Below are positions 21,880-29,017 of a stretch of DNA of 29,017 nucleotides, piece after piece. Origin of the DNA: an uncultured Candidatus Saccharibacteria bacterium (lineage in GTDB: Bacteria > Patescibacteriota > Saccharimonadia > Saccharimonadales > Saccharimonadaceae); assembly GCA_947427985.1 (NCBI GenBank), contig CANEKB010000002.1, positions 1 through 29,017 on the forward strand. The letters run 5' to 3'. Numbering within the stretch: position 1 is the first letter of the stretch; each line of letters starts with the position of its first letter. A program made the position numbers and the translations under genes. Under the pieces are notes generated by a model. That model made no database searches. It was not told where the DNA came from and worked only from the letters and a program-made list of their open reading frames with translations.

Positions 21880-24465
21880 ATGGAGAATTTTCTAGATTAC
21901 TTTAAGCCATTAGAATATCGGCTCAACCTTGTCATTAACCGCACCAAAGAAACTTTCTATGGCGTGTCGAGTATATATGGTCGTATCCTGGAGCCTCAAC
22001 CCGGCCAGCCTGAGCTGGTTAAATTCCACGCCGTCGGCATGGAAATCGAAAGCGTCATGTATCATCCTATGTCTGAAACTGGCTACGACGGTCCGCGTGG
22101 CACCACCAGCTACAAATATGACCCAATGTTCTGCGGGTTTGAATATGACGGCGAAGTTCTCACTATTCCTATCACTGCGGAAATGCATGCCAAGATCCAT
22201 GATCCCGAGGCAAAAGCCGCCTATTACGGCGAACCTGAGGAATACTTGCCGGAGGTTGCGTTCAATATTCAATTTCGCGCAAAACTGAATCGTAACATGC
22301 AGGGCTGCTACCTCTCGACTTATAAGCATGGCGACCGGGAATATCGCATCGTCGCTACACAGTTCGAGTCGCACTATGCTCGCGAGGCTTTTCCTTGTAT
22401 TGATATTCCGTCTGCTAAGGCTCGTTTCTTGCTCAATATCGAAGTCCCCGACCTCGCGCCAGGCGAAACCATTCTCTCAAATATGCCTCTTGAATCACGT
22501 TTACCGACCCGCTTCTTCTTCCAGGCTACTCCCAAAATGTCCACCTATCTCCTCGCCTGGGTAATCGGCCCGCTCCAGAGCGTCTCGACAGTAAACCGGC
22601 ATGGTGTGAAAGTTTCTTCGTACTGCGCTTTAAACCAACCCATCGAATCATTGCTCTTTGCGAATAAAACCGCTGCCGATGCGCTCGACTATTACGACGA
22701 ACAATTCAGTGTTAAGTATCCGCTCGAAAAGCTCGACCAGGTCGCTCTGCCAGATTTTGAGGCCGGCGCTATGGAGAACTGGGGTCTCGTTACTTACCGT
22801 GAGTCTTGTATGCTGGCTGATGTGAACGCAACTATGGAGACAAAGCAGTCTGTTGCTGTTACCGTCACGCATGAACTTTCGCACCAATGGTTCGGTAATC
22901 TTGTTACAATGGAATGGTGGGATGATCTCTGGCTGAACGAATCTTTTGCTACCATGATGGAATTTTACTGTACCGACGCGCTCTATCCAGAGTTTAATGT
23001 TTGGCAAGATTTCTTTACGAGCGACTGTGTAGCTGCCCTGAAACGCGACTCGCTCCCGGGCGTCCAAGCTGTCCAGCAGGAAGTTCACGATCCCGCCGAA
23101 ATTGCCACCTTATTCGACTCGGCTATTGTCTACGCTAAGGGCGCGCGCCTTATGTTAATGCTGAACCGTCTAATGGGTCAAGATAATTTTCTCAAAGGCC
23201 TGCGCGATTATTTCAGAAAATATCGATATCAAAATACGGTCGGAGATGATCTCTGGAACGCGCTCCAGCCTTATGCTGATTTTGATGTGAAGAAATTTAT
23301 GCATGCTTGGATCTCGCAACCAGGCTATCCGGAAGTTCAGATTCCGCAGGAAGAATATTCATCTGGTGATATATCGTCGAAAGATGTTTATTCATCTGGT
23401 GATATAAAGCAACAGCGTTTTCTAATCAATGGTGAGACCGACGATACGAAGTGGCCTTTGCCGGAAGTGCAAGACGACATGTCTGGGCATTATCTAATCA
23501 ATCTCTCCGACGCCGAGTTTCACGATAAGCTCAACCGGTTCGATAGCCTTTCCACCGAACAAAAGCTTCGTCTCTTGATCGACCGTATGTTCCTCGCACG
23601 TACACCGGCTGTAGCTTCTAGCTCACTGCTTGACCTTTTACCGAAATTCGCTAACGAGACCTCCGCTTCGGTTTGGAATATCCTCACGAATATTATTGGC
23701 GATCTAAAGTTCTTCTGCCCACCCGAGACTCCCGCTGCAGCGAACTATCGTAAGTATCTAGCTGAGATTTTCGCTAAGCAACTCCAGGATGTTAATTATG
23801 GCGAGCTGTCGGACATTTCCGCGATTCAACTACGCGACGCCCTGCTCAGTATTGCTTATTATGCCGAAGATGAGACGATTCTGCATAAACTCGCTGATAT
23901 GTATCGCGACAGCCTTACCGAAATCGATGCCGAACTGCGCACTTCGATACTATCGGCAAAGCTTTATTTCGACGAAAAGTCCGTTTTTCCGGATTTGTTG
24001 CAGAAATATCAAAATACTGCTGACCCAGAGCTACGCACTGACTTACTCTTTGTTCTCGCTAGCCTATCAAGAGATCCGGTCCACCTCGACCAGCTCCTCA
24101 GGCTTCTCGAGCAGCCCGAAATTGTCCGCCCGCAGGATCATATCTTCCTTTATATTTATCTCTTACGCAATTATCGTACGCGCGATCGTGTGCTGGATTG
24201 GCTAACGACTCATTGGGACTACATTGAACAGCTTACGGGTGAGAAGTCGATTGAAGATTATCCGCGATATGCTGCCGCTCTTATCCGTACGCCGGAAGAA
24301 GCACAAAAATTCTATGCCTTCTTCGATAAAAAGTCCGATGTCCCAGTCTTAAAGCGCGCCCTTCAGATGGCGCACATTGAGATTGACGCTCGCCTCCGGC
24401 TCATAGCGGACGATACGGCTGACGTCCAAGAAAAGTTACAAGCATTAGTAGAAGGAAAGGGGTAG
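21880..24465 (+). CDS. M1-family zinc aminopeptidase
   Basis: An 861-residue enzyme that removes N-terminal residues from peptides; with no signal peptide it should be cytoplasmic. The substrate-anchoring motif GAMEN is at 296-300. The zinc site is HELSH (His331, Glu332, His335) with the third ligand Glu354 in WLNESFA. The N-terminal beta domain precedes it and a long helical C-terminal domain (about 520-861) follows, as in the ERAP1/PepN-like family. At about 493-509, between catalytic and C-terminal domains, an 11-codon unit (YSSGDI...) is duplicated in frame. The next gene starts three bases after the stop, so both are one operon. Confidence 0.93.
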   Translation: MENFLDYFKPLEYRLNLVINRTKETFYGVSSIYGRILEPQPGQPELVKFHAVGMEIESVMYHPMSETGYDGPRGTTSYKYDPMFCGFEYDGEVLTIPITAEMHAKIHDPEAKAAYYGEPEEYLPEVAFNIQFRAKLNRNMQGCYLSTYKHGDREYRIVATQFESHYAREAFPCIDIPSAKARFLLNIEVPDLAPGETILSNMPLESRLPTRFFFQATPKMSTYLLAWVIGPLQSVSTVNRHGVKVSSYCALNQPIESLLFANKTAADALDYYDEQFSVKYPLEKLDQVALPDFEAGAMENWGLVTYRESCMLADVNATMETKQSVAVTVTHELSHQWFGNLVTMEWWDDLWLNESFATMMEFYCTDALYPEFNVWQDFFTSDCVAALKRDSLPGVQAVQQEVHDPAEIATLFDSAIVYAKGARLMLMLNRLMGQDNFLKGLRDYFRKYRYQNTVGDDLWNALQPYADFDVKKFMHAWISQPGYPEVQIPQEEYSSGDISSKDVYSSGDIKQQRFLINGETDDTKWPLPEVQDDMSGHYLINLSDAEFHDKLNRFDSLSTEQKLRLLIDRMFLARTPAVASSSLLDLLPKFANETSASVWNILTNIIGDLKFFCPPETPAAANYRKYLAEIFAKQLQDVNYGELSDISAIQLRDALLSIAYYAEDETILHKLADMYRDSLTEIDAELRTSILSAKLYFDEKSVFPDLLQKYQNTADPELRTDLLFVLASLSRDPVHLDQLLRLLEQPEIVRPQDHIFLYIYLLRNYRTRDRVLDWLTTHWDYIEQLTGEKSIEDYPRYAAALIRTPEEAQKFYAFFDKKSDVPVLKRALQMAHIEIDARLRLIADDTADVQEKLQALVEGKG

Positions 24466-24468
24466 TAG

Positions 24469-25014
24469 GTGAAACTCTATCTCGTCCGTCACGGTCAGAC
24501 CGACTGGAACATTAAGAAGCAATCTCAAGGTGTCGCCGATATTGAGCTAAACTCCACTGGCGTCGCTCAAGCCGAGGAACTAGCCGAGAAAATCCAGCGC
24601 CGCGGTTTGAAGTTTGATTTCGTTTACTCTTCGCCACTTCGTCGTGCGAAGAAAACCGCCGAAATTATAACAGGCGGTCGTACCGATCTAATATATGACG
24701 ATCGCTTGGTTGAACGCGATTATGGCGACTTGGAAGGGAAGATCGTTGACTGGGATAATCTTGGCGCCGACGACCTTAGTGTCCGGCAAAATACGGATAT
24801 TTATGGTATAGAACCGATTCGGAGTGTTCTTGCTCGCTCAGAATCCTTTCTGGATGATCTCAAGTCGAAGTACGGTCCGGACGATGCAATCCTAGTGGTT
24901 GCTCATGGTACGCTGCTGAAGGCGATGTACTACAATATAGTTGGCTACGATGAAGATACTGATCTTCGCGGTTTCCATATGGGGAACTGCGAGTTGGTCG
25001 AGTATGATATTTGA
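24469..25014 (+). CDS. Histidine phosphatase family protein
   Basis: A 181-residue protein of the phosphoglycerate-mutase-like branch. GTG start three bases after the aminopeptidase stop, with GGAAAGGGG upstream. The catalytic RHG (Arg7, His8, Gly9), the second arginine in SSPLRRAKKTAE, the acidic ERDYGDLEG segment and the second histidine in VVAHGT (His146) are all present, so it should be an active phosphatase working through a phosphohistidine. The substrate in this family varies widely and cannot be told here. Confidence 0.88.
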   Translation: MKLYLVRHGQTDWNIKKQSQGVADIELNSTGVAQAEELAEKIQRRGLKFDFVYSSPLRRAKKTAEIITGGRTDLIYDDRLVERDYGDLEGKIVDWDNLGADDLSVRQNTDIYGIEPIRSVLARSESFLDDLKSKYGPDDAILVVAHGTLLKAMYYNIVGYDEDTDLRGFHMGNCELVEYDI

Positions 25015-25039
25015 TAAGAGAGATACGAGCAATGCTCTA

Positions 25040-25068
25040 TTGACATTTTTAATAAAGTATGCTACAAT
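25040..25068 (+). promoter_or_regulatory. Strong promoter upstream of the helicase gene
   Basis: Consensus TTGACA (25040-25045), 17 bases, TACAAT (25063-25068) preceded by TGC, an extended -10. The start would be about 25075, at the first base of the structured leader. Confidence 0.8.
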
Positions 25069-25075
25069 GTAAGTA

Positions 25076-25140
25076 GGGGAGACTGTTTTTAGTCTCTAAA
25101 AACAGGGGCATTCTTTGTAATAATACCCCTAAATCTCCCT
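25076..25140 (+). ncRNA. Candidate structured leader RNA (three-way junction) before the helicase gene
   Basis: An outer stem GGGAGA/TCTCCC (25077-25082 with 25134-25139) encloses two hairpins lying end to end: a perfect 10-bp stem CTGTTTTTAG/CTAAAAACAG with a TCT loop (25083-25105), and a GGG/CCC-closed hairpin (about 25106-25128). GAGACT/AGTCTC (25081-25096) offers a competing fold. About 100 more bases lead to the helicase start, including a TTGACAA/TTGTCAA inverted repeat (25151-25171). It could be a cis-regulatory element or a small RNA; I cannot match it to a known family. Confidence 0.5.
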
Positions 25141-25245
25141 AAAAGTTTTGTTGACAAGGCTCTTTTGTCAATGTTCTTTCACAGGTTAGTTATTTTCAAA
25201 ATCCTAAAGTCAGAAATTCAAACCATACATCTTTACAGAAAGTGA

Positions 25246-27276
25246 GTGATTTGCTTGGCGACTTACAAACCACGCCCTTATCAAACTCGGTGTATCACTT
25301 CTCTCGCGGAAGCGAGAGCCAGTGGTGCCAAGAAAGGGCTCGTCGTAATGGCAAGCGGCCTCGGCAAGACCTTGACTACGATCTTCGATCTCCAGCAATT
25401 CCTGCAAGAATGCCCGAACGCGCATATCCTCTACCTCTGTCACCAAGAAAGTATCCTGGCCCAGTCCAAGAGAAAGTTCCGGAAATTTTTTGGCGAAGAA
25501 TATAGCTACGGCATGTATACGGGTAATTACAAAACTACGCATACTGTCACTTTTCTTTTCGCCACCTTCCAGAGCATGCATAACCACCGCGAAGAGTTTG
25601 TTTCGAGTGTCTTTGACTACATCGTTGTGGACGAGGCGCATCACACCGCGGCCAATACCTATCAGCCTACTCCGGATTATTTTGAACCGCAGTTCCTGGT
25701 GGGTTTGACCGCCACGAAAGATCGCCCCGACGGTCGAGATATCCTGGAGACTTACGACCAAGTCCTTTTCCAGATGGATATTTACGACGGTTGGGCTGAA
25801 GGTTGGCTCGCTCGTGTCGACTACCGCGTGATGCTCGATGACCTCAACCAGGAGGAATTCGAGAAATACGTCGGTCCGCAGGCTTCGAACGAAAAAGTCT
25901 CCATTGCCCAGCTTAACAAGACTATCTTCGCGCCTAAGCGTGATGAGGAGATTGTTGCGTCGATTCGTGAGCAAACTGCTGACCTGGAAAACCCCAGCAT
26001 TTTCGTGTTCTGTTCAAATATTGACCATGCGAATGCGATGGCTTACCACTTCGGTGGGGAAGCCGCCGTCATCCATTCTGGTCAAAGTCCCAGTCTGAAC
26101 GAAGCGATCCTGAGCAGTTTCCGCTCTGGCGACATCCGTATTATTATCTCAGTCAATATGTTGAACGAAGGCATCGATGTACCGGAGGCTGATGTTGTGG
26201 TATTTCTGCGAGCAACCGAATCTTCAATTATTTTCTTCCAGCAGCTCGGCCGAGGTCTGCGCATCAGCGGCGAAAAACGCACTGTGCGCGTGCTCGACTA
26301 CGTTGCGAACATCAAGAGGATTGCTATGATCCTCGAAATGGAAGAAACCGCAAAGAAGCGTGCTGAATCCACCCCGAACTATTCGCCTTCCGCTAAGCCC
26401 GATCCGATTGTCGTCGATATCCCGGCTACGAAGTTCCGGGTCGAGCGGGTGGATGTGGAGCGACTGCTGGAGAAGGCTTTTAATTCAAGGCATAGAAATA
26501 TACCTTGGACGCGAGAAGAAGCTCTAGCGGCCCTAAAAGAGGCATTTCCAGAAGGAACGCTGGTAACATGCGATATGCTAACATATAACCCGAACGTTCC
26601 GAGCCCAGCCACCCTCTTAAGACTGTTTGGTGAAACGCGTGTACCACTTGAGATGCTTAACCTTCGGGCTTATGTCGCGCGCTACCCAAATGACCCAGAT
26701 GTGGTATGGTTGGAGCTCAAAAAAATGGCAAGTAGAGGTATCCGTATTTGTAAAGCAACAATTGACGATAACCCTCGTCTGCCACGTTCGGATACGGTTG
26801 TTCGGCTATGTGGTCCGCTTGATGAAATACGTTGCAGTCTTGAACAACCATTACACTACATAGAAAAGACTGACGAGGAATTACTCAAGATTTATTTCGT
26901 AGAAAGTAAAAAGGCTGAACATTGGCTAACCGCACACGAGATTGATGCCAATGATCGGTTACCGTCGGCATATTCAATGCTTTCAAGATTCGGTGATATT
27001 CATAATATTAGAGAAGAGGCCATTAAGTTGTGCGGTGACTTGCTGGTTAATAAATCGGGTTTTCAACGGAGGCGCGAAGCATGCCAGAGAGACTGTATGG
27101 ATAAATACTTAAATAGTAGCATCGCATTTGGCCGTTGGCTTATGCCTGCTGATATGCCGAAGAAGGATTATTCTAGAATTAAAAAGTTATTTGGCGGTCG
27201 CAAGGCACTCATAGAAACCATTATGTTAAACTACGGCGACCAGTACAACTACTTAGGGACTTCCGCAAGAAATTAA
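25246..27276 (+). CDS. SF2 DEAH-type helicase with C-terminal repeat array
   Basis: A 676-residue protein. The GTG at 25246 follows AGAAAGTGA; no ATG fits better. The helicase core covers about 1-380: Q-motif-like PRPYQ, Walker A ASGLGKT (36-42), DEAH (129-132), LTATKDR, then NMLNEGIDVPEADVVVFLR (motif V) and QQLGRGLR (332-339, motif VI), as in the ResIII/SSL2-like group. The C-terminal 270 residues hold at least four units about 60 residues apart with a 'S..TL.R.FG' signature (near 453, 515, 573 and 642), resembling helix-turn-helix repeats attached to homing and restriction nucleases. The C-terminal part uses AGA/AGG for Arg much more often than the N-terminal part. No nuclease is seen. Function: DNA translocation or remodelling, possibly in defence. 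Confidence 0.8.
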   Translation: MICLATYKPRPYQTRCITSLAEARASGAKKGLVVMASGLGKTLTTIFDLQQFLQECPNAHILYLCHQESILAQSKRKFRKFFGEEYSYGMYTGNYKTTHTVTFLFATFQSMHNHREEFVSSVFDYIVVDEAHHTAANTYQPTPDYFEPQFLVGLTATKDRPDGRDILETYDQVLFQMDIYDGWAEGWLARVDYRVMLDDLNQEEFEKYVGPQASNEKVSIAQLNKTIFAPKRDEEIVASIREQTADLENPSIFVFCSNIDHANAMAYHFGGEAAVIHSGQSPSLNEAILSSFRSGDIRIIISVNMLNEGIDVPEADVVVFLRATESSIIFFQQLGRGLRISGEKRTVRVLDYVANIKRIAMILEMEETAKKRAESTPNYSPSAKPDPIVVDIPATKFRVERVDVERLLEKAFNSRHRNIPWTREEALAALKEAFPEGTLVTCDMLTYNPNVPSPATLLRLFGETRVPLEMLNLRAYVARYPNDPDVVWLELKKMASRGIRICKATIDDNPRLPRSDTVVRLCGPLDEIRCSLEQPLHYIEKTDEELLKIYFVESKKAEHWLTAHEIDANDRLPSAYSMLSRFGDIHNIREEAIKLCGDLLVNKSGFQRRREACQRDCMDKYLNSSIAFGRWLMPADMPKKDYSRIKKLFGGRKALIETIMLNYGDQYNYLGTSARN

Positions 27277-27287
27277 CTAGCCCAAAC

Positions 27288-27317
27288 AACCCACGCCGAA
27301 CCGAGTAGGCGTGGGTT
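27288..27317 (+). terminator. Terminator of the helicase gene
   Basis: A 10-bp perfect stem AACCCACGCC/GGCGTGGGTT with a ten-base loop, followed by TCCTTAT, 11 bases past the stop codon. Confidence 0.75.
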
Positions 27318-27345
27318 TCCTTATATATTATATATGTACAAAAAT

Positions 27346-27372
27346 AAGCCCCTACTATTATAGTAGGGGCTT
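27346..27372 (-). terminator. Terminator of the unknown minus-strand gene
   Basis: A 12-bp perfect stem AAGCCCCTACTA/TAGTAGGGGCTT with a three-base loop. On the minus strand it is followed by ATTTTTG. It lies 14 bases past the stop of the gene at 27387. Confidence 0.8.
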
Positions 27373-27386
27373 GCTAGGGAAGGGGA

Positions 27387-28376
27387 TTACTTCGGCTCGC
27401 CGCCGGGATAAGTCTCGTCAAGCAGTTCACCGACGAGACTGAGAACGCCATCGACAATCTTACCGATGCTGGTGCACAATGATGATATGAAACCGTCTTT
27501 GACCGTCGCACTTCCTGTGGTACCATGATAGGTCTGCTGTGTCGTAGTTGTCGTGCGCGTAGACTGCCCGCTACTCCGCTTATCATAATTTTGCCTGCGG
27601 ATGCGTTCGGCCTCCTGTGCCTGCTTAGCCTTTGCCTCTTGTCCACGTCGGCGTGCCCAGTAGGCTTCAATCTCTTCGTCGTGAATTTTTCGCCTAGCAC
27701 GCATTACAGCTTCGTCGATATTTTCTTGAGGAATGTTAGACACGATTCCGGCAATTTTGACAGCCCGTCGCTCCACGACCTCAAGTAATACTTTGTCGTG
27801 ATCTTCTTGCACCTTTAGGCGCTCGTGTGCATAGTGGAAGCCTTTACATTGGAGTCGTTTGATGAGTTCCGAGTCTTGCTGATCTGCTGGTAGCTGATCA
27901 GCGAACCCGAATAGAATCGCCAGCTCAGTAAAATTGCTTGCTTGCGGAAAAAGTAGCAATAGTCGTTCCGCAGTGATTCGCGTTAGTGTGTGTTGGTTCG
28001 GCAGTTGGTCGCTTCGAATAAAATTAGCGCGCCAGTATCTATAGTAGCGTAGCTGTTCAGAACCATGTCGCGAATGTGGCCGCTGATACATATTTACGAG
28101 CGCCGTTAGATCTTTCCGTATGACAGCCTTCTTCTGCTCACACCGTTTAGTGTTCCCAAATAGATCGGGCATTTCCTCCTCGAGATCGTCTTGGAACTCC
28201 TCTCGGGTTGCCGAACGCAGGTCGTCTACGGTTTCGACTGCTACGTGCCCCGGCTCAGGGACACGTTTAGTTTGTCTTGCCTCCCATCTTTCAATGTAGT
28301 CTAGTATTCCCTCTGGGTCTGTGCCGTCGCTGCAGCTCATTTCGTCCAGGCTATTAAGATAGCCATTCAGCGTCAT
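27387..28376 (-). CDS. Unrecognised protein with charged helical region
   Basis: A 329-residue protein. ATG 28376 is chosen because GGAAGGAG lies about 8 bases upstream and because the promoter start site (about 28461) excludes the longer frame, which is open to 28496. I do not recognise a family. There is no signal peptide. Residues about 20-75 are acidic (DLEEEMPDLF). A middle region with many aromatic and basic residues (LRYYRYWRANF) follows. Residues about 235-290 are a highly charged, probably coiled helix (KIHDEEIEAYWARRRGQEA). Then come a Thr/Gln/Ser-rich linker and an amphipathic C-terminal segment (ISSLCTSIGKIVDGVLSLVG) that might bind a membrane or partner. Its own promoter and terminator make it a single-gene unit. 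Confidence 0.75.
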   Translation of the reverse strand: MTLNGYLNSLDEMSCSDGTDPEGILDYIERWEARQTKRVPEPGHVAVETVDDLRSATREEFQDDLEEEMPDLFGNTKRCEQKKAVIRKDLTALVNMYQRPHSRHGSEQLRYYRYWRANFIRSDQLPNQHTLTRITAERLLLLFPQASNFTELAILFGFADQLPADQQDSELIKRLQCKGFHYAHERLKVQEDHDKVLLEVVERRAVKIAGIVSNIPQENIDEAVMRARRKIHDEEIEAYWARRRGQEAKAKQAQEAERIRRQNYDKRSSGQSTRTTTTTQQTYHGTTGSATVKDGFISSLCTSIGKIVDGVLSLVGELLDETYPGGEPK

Positions 28377-28467
28377 AAGCTTCTCTCCTTCCGTTGTAAA
28401 ATTACTCCAGCCTCTGTTTTTGACATTACTGGTTGGGAACCGTATAATAATATACTTTCCGCTTGCC

Positions 28468-28496
28468 ATTTTATCACAAATCGCTGAAAAAGTCAA
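28468..28496 (-). promoter_or_regulatory. Promoter of the unknown minus-strand gene
   Basis: On the minus strand: TTGACT (28491-28496), 17 bases, TAAAAT (28468-28473) preceded by TGA, an extended -10. The start is near 28461, giving a leader of about 85 bases. Confidence 0.75.
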
Positions 28497-28579
28497 TAGT
28501 TATTATGCTAAAAATTACCCATCCAAGCAAAATACCTGGCTAAAGCTTGCAGAATTCACCAAAATAGCCGTAAAAAGTA

Positions 28580-28608
28580 TTGACATTTGTCAATTTATGT
28601 GCTAGGAT
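28580..28608 (+). promoter_or_regulatory. Upstream promoter before the rRNA-like region
   Basis: Consensus TTGACA (28580-28585), 17 bases, TAGGAT (28603-28608) preceded by TGC. The -35 is part of an inverted repeat TTGACA-TT-TGTCAA (28580-28593), which may also be an operator. Confidence 0.7.
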
Positions 28609-28613
28609 AGAGA

Positions 28614-28742
28614 CAGTTTGCGCTAGTCTTTCGTAAAGACTCAGCTCCGCAAATGTATTTAGACATCTCAAAGGCATCATTTCGAGTGTAATTCTTGAGA
28701 TTCTTCGCACTTCGTAACAGGGGTAGGACCAAAAAAGTCCCC
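28614..28742 (+). ncRNA. Candidate structured RNA or rRNA leader
   Basis: No open frame with start signals is present on this strand. Nested stems start about 6 bases after the promoter: TTTGCG/CGCAAA (28617-28622 with 28648-28653) encloses AGTCTTT/AAAGACT with a CGT loop (28625-28641). Further on are ATCTCAA/TTGAGAT (28665-28671 with 28695-28701) and GGAC/GTCC (28726-28740). There is no T-rich terminator at the end, so it may simply be the first part of a long rRNA leader. It matches no RNA family I know. Confidence 0.4.
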
Positions 28743-28771
28743 AAAAAGTCGAAAAATCTTCAAAAAAAGTC

Positions 28772-28800
28772 TTGCATTGTTTCGGGATGTGCGCTATACT
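28772..28800 (+). promoter_or_regulatory. Probable rRNA promoter with phased A-tracts
   Basis: TTGCAT (28772-28777), 17 bases, TATACT (28795-28800). Four A-tracts lie just upstream at 28731-28736, 28743-28747, 28752-28756 and 28762-28768, roughly one helical turn apart, as in curved or UP-element DNA of rRNA promoters. The start would be near 28807. The leader to 28972 has no gene and ends in a 9-bp stem CTAGCGATC/GATTGCTAG (28949-28973). Confidence 0.65.
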
Positions 28801-28973
28801 AAAGAAAGTTAAACAAGTTGCAAAGAACAACCTCTGGATTAAGATAGAAACTATGCGAGGTAAAAATCTATCAATAGAGCTTTTATTCTCGTGTGTGAGA
28901 TTTCGAATTAACAATTTGAGACAACGATGAAAAAATTGTAAGACGGATCTAGCGATCAAATTTCGATTGCTAG

Positions 28974-29017
28974 TTAAGTCAATGCATAAAAAGGTACATA
29001 AGGGCACTGATAGTGGA
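28974..29017 (+). rRNA. Probable 5' end of 23S rRNA (cut by the window edge)
   Basis: The last 44 bases contain GTTAAGT, then TAAGGGCAC and AGTGGA, in the order seen at the start of bacterial 23S rRNA (GTTAAG...AGGGC...GTGGATGCC). A strong promoter with A-tracts and a long leader precede it. The exact 5' end is uncertain. With so little of the gene inside the window the call is tentative. No 16S rRNA 3' end (anti-Shine-Dalgarno CCTCCT region) is found upstream in the window. Confidence 0.5.

Noticed and set aside
28540..29007. Minus-strand 155-codon frame over the rRNA leader region
   Set aside because: It is antisense to promoters and stem-loops, has no start signals, and the peptide looks random.

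Overview
The window looks like a chromosomal piece of a small-genome bacterium, most likely a member of the Candidate Phyla Radiation (Patescibacteria, Saccharibacteria-like). Pointers are a PilB/GspE-type ATPase, strong sigma70-type promoters that often carry an extended -10 (TGnTATAAT), at least two genes whose promoter places the transcript start at the ATG, encoded CCA on both tRNAs, and a 23S rRNA-like 5' end that starts with no 16S gene ahead of it. TAA, TAG and TGA all act as stops, so the UGA-recoded CPR lineages do not fit. The taxonomic call is an inference.

Layout. 1-365: no convincing gene. 366-5545 (+): an overlapping three-gene run of a membrane-anchored rhodanese-like protein, a membrane-anchored thioredoxin-like protein and a 1315-aa methyltransferase/helicase/Eco57I-type methyltransferase fusion. 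5603-5679 (-): tRNA-Arg(CCG). 5760-9335 (-): an MMPL/RND-type exporter split by a frameshift plus an exported coiled-coil partner. It is divergent from a TetR regulator (9734-10366, +), and the region between them has a family of TGAC-N5-GTCA operators. 10353-10979 (-): a second TetR-like protein. 11273-12463 (+): an AIPR-type abortive-infection gene broken by one in-frame TAA. 12512-12588: tRNA-Arg(TCG).

12615-20010 is a defence block. It holds a MazG-like pyrophosphohydrolase, a GIY-YIG/DUF2075 nuclease-NTPase fusion, and a complete compact type II-C CRISPR-Cas locus: tracrRNA, cas9, cas1, cas2, a bidirectional terminator, and an array of 8 repeats and 7 spacers. The crRNAs are read from the minus strand, towards cas2. 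Every repeat ends in a perfect extended -10 box, so each spacer probably has its own promoter, as in Neisseria. The tracrRNA is read from the plus strand just before cas9 and can be delimited from promoter to terminator.

20158-25014 (+): pilB-like ATPase, M1 aminopeptidase and histidine phosphatase. 25040-27276: a strong promoter, a compact structured leader RNA and an SF2 helicase with a C-terminal array of FG-containing repeats. 27387-28376 (-): an unrecognised protein. 28580-29017: a promoter followed by a possible structured RNA, then a second promoter with phased A-tracts that leads into the probable 5' end of 23S rRNA at the window edge.
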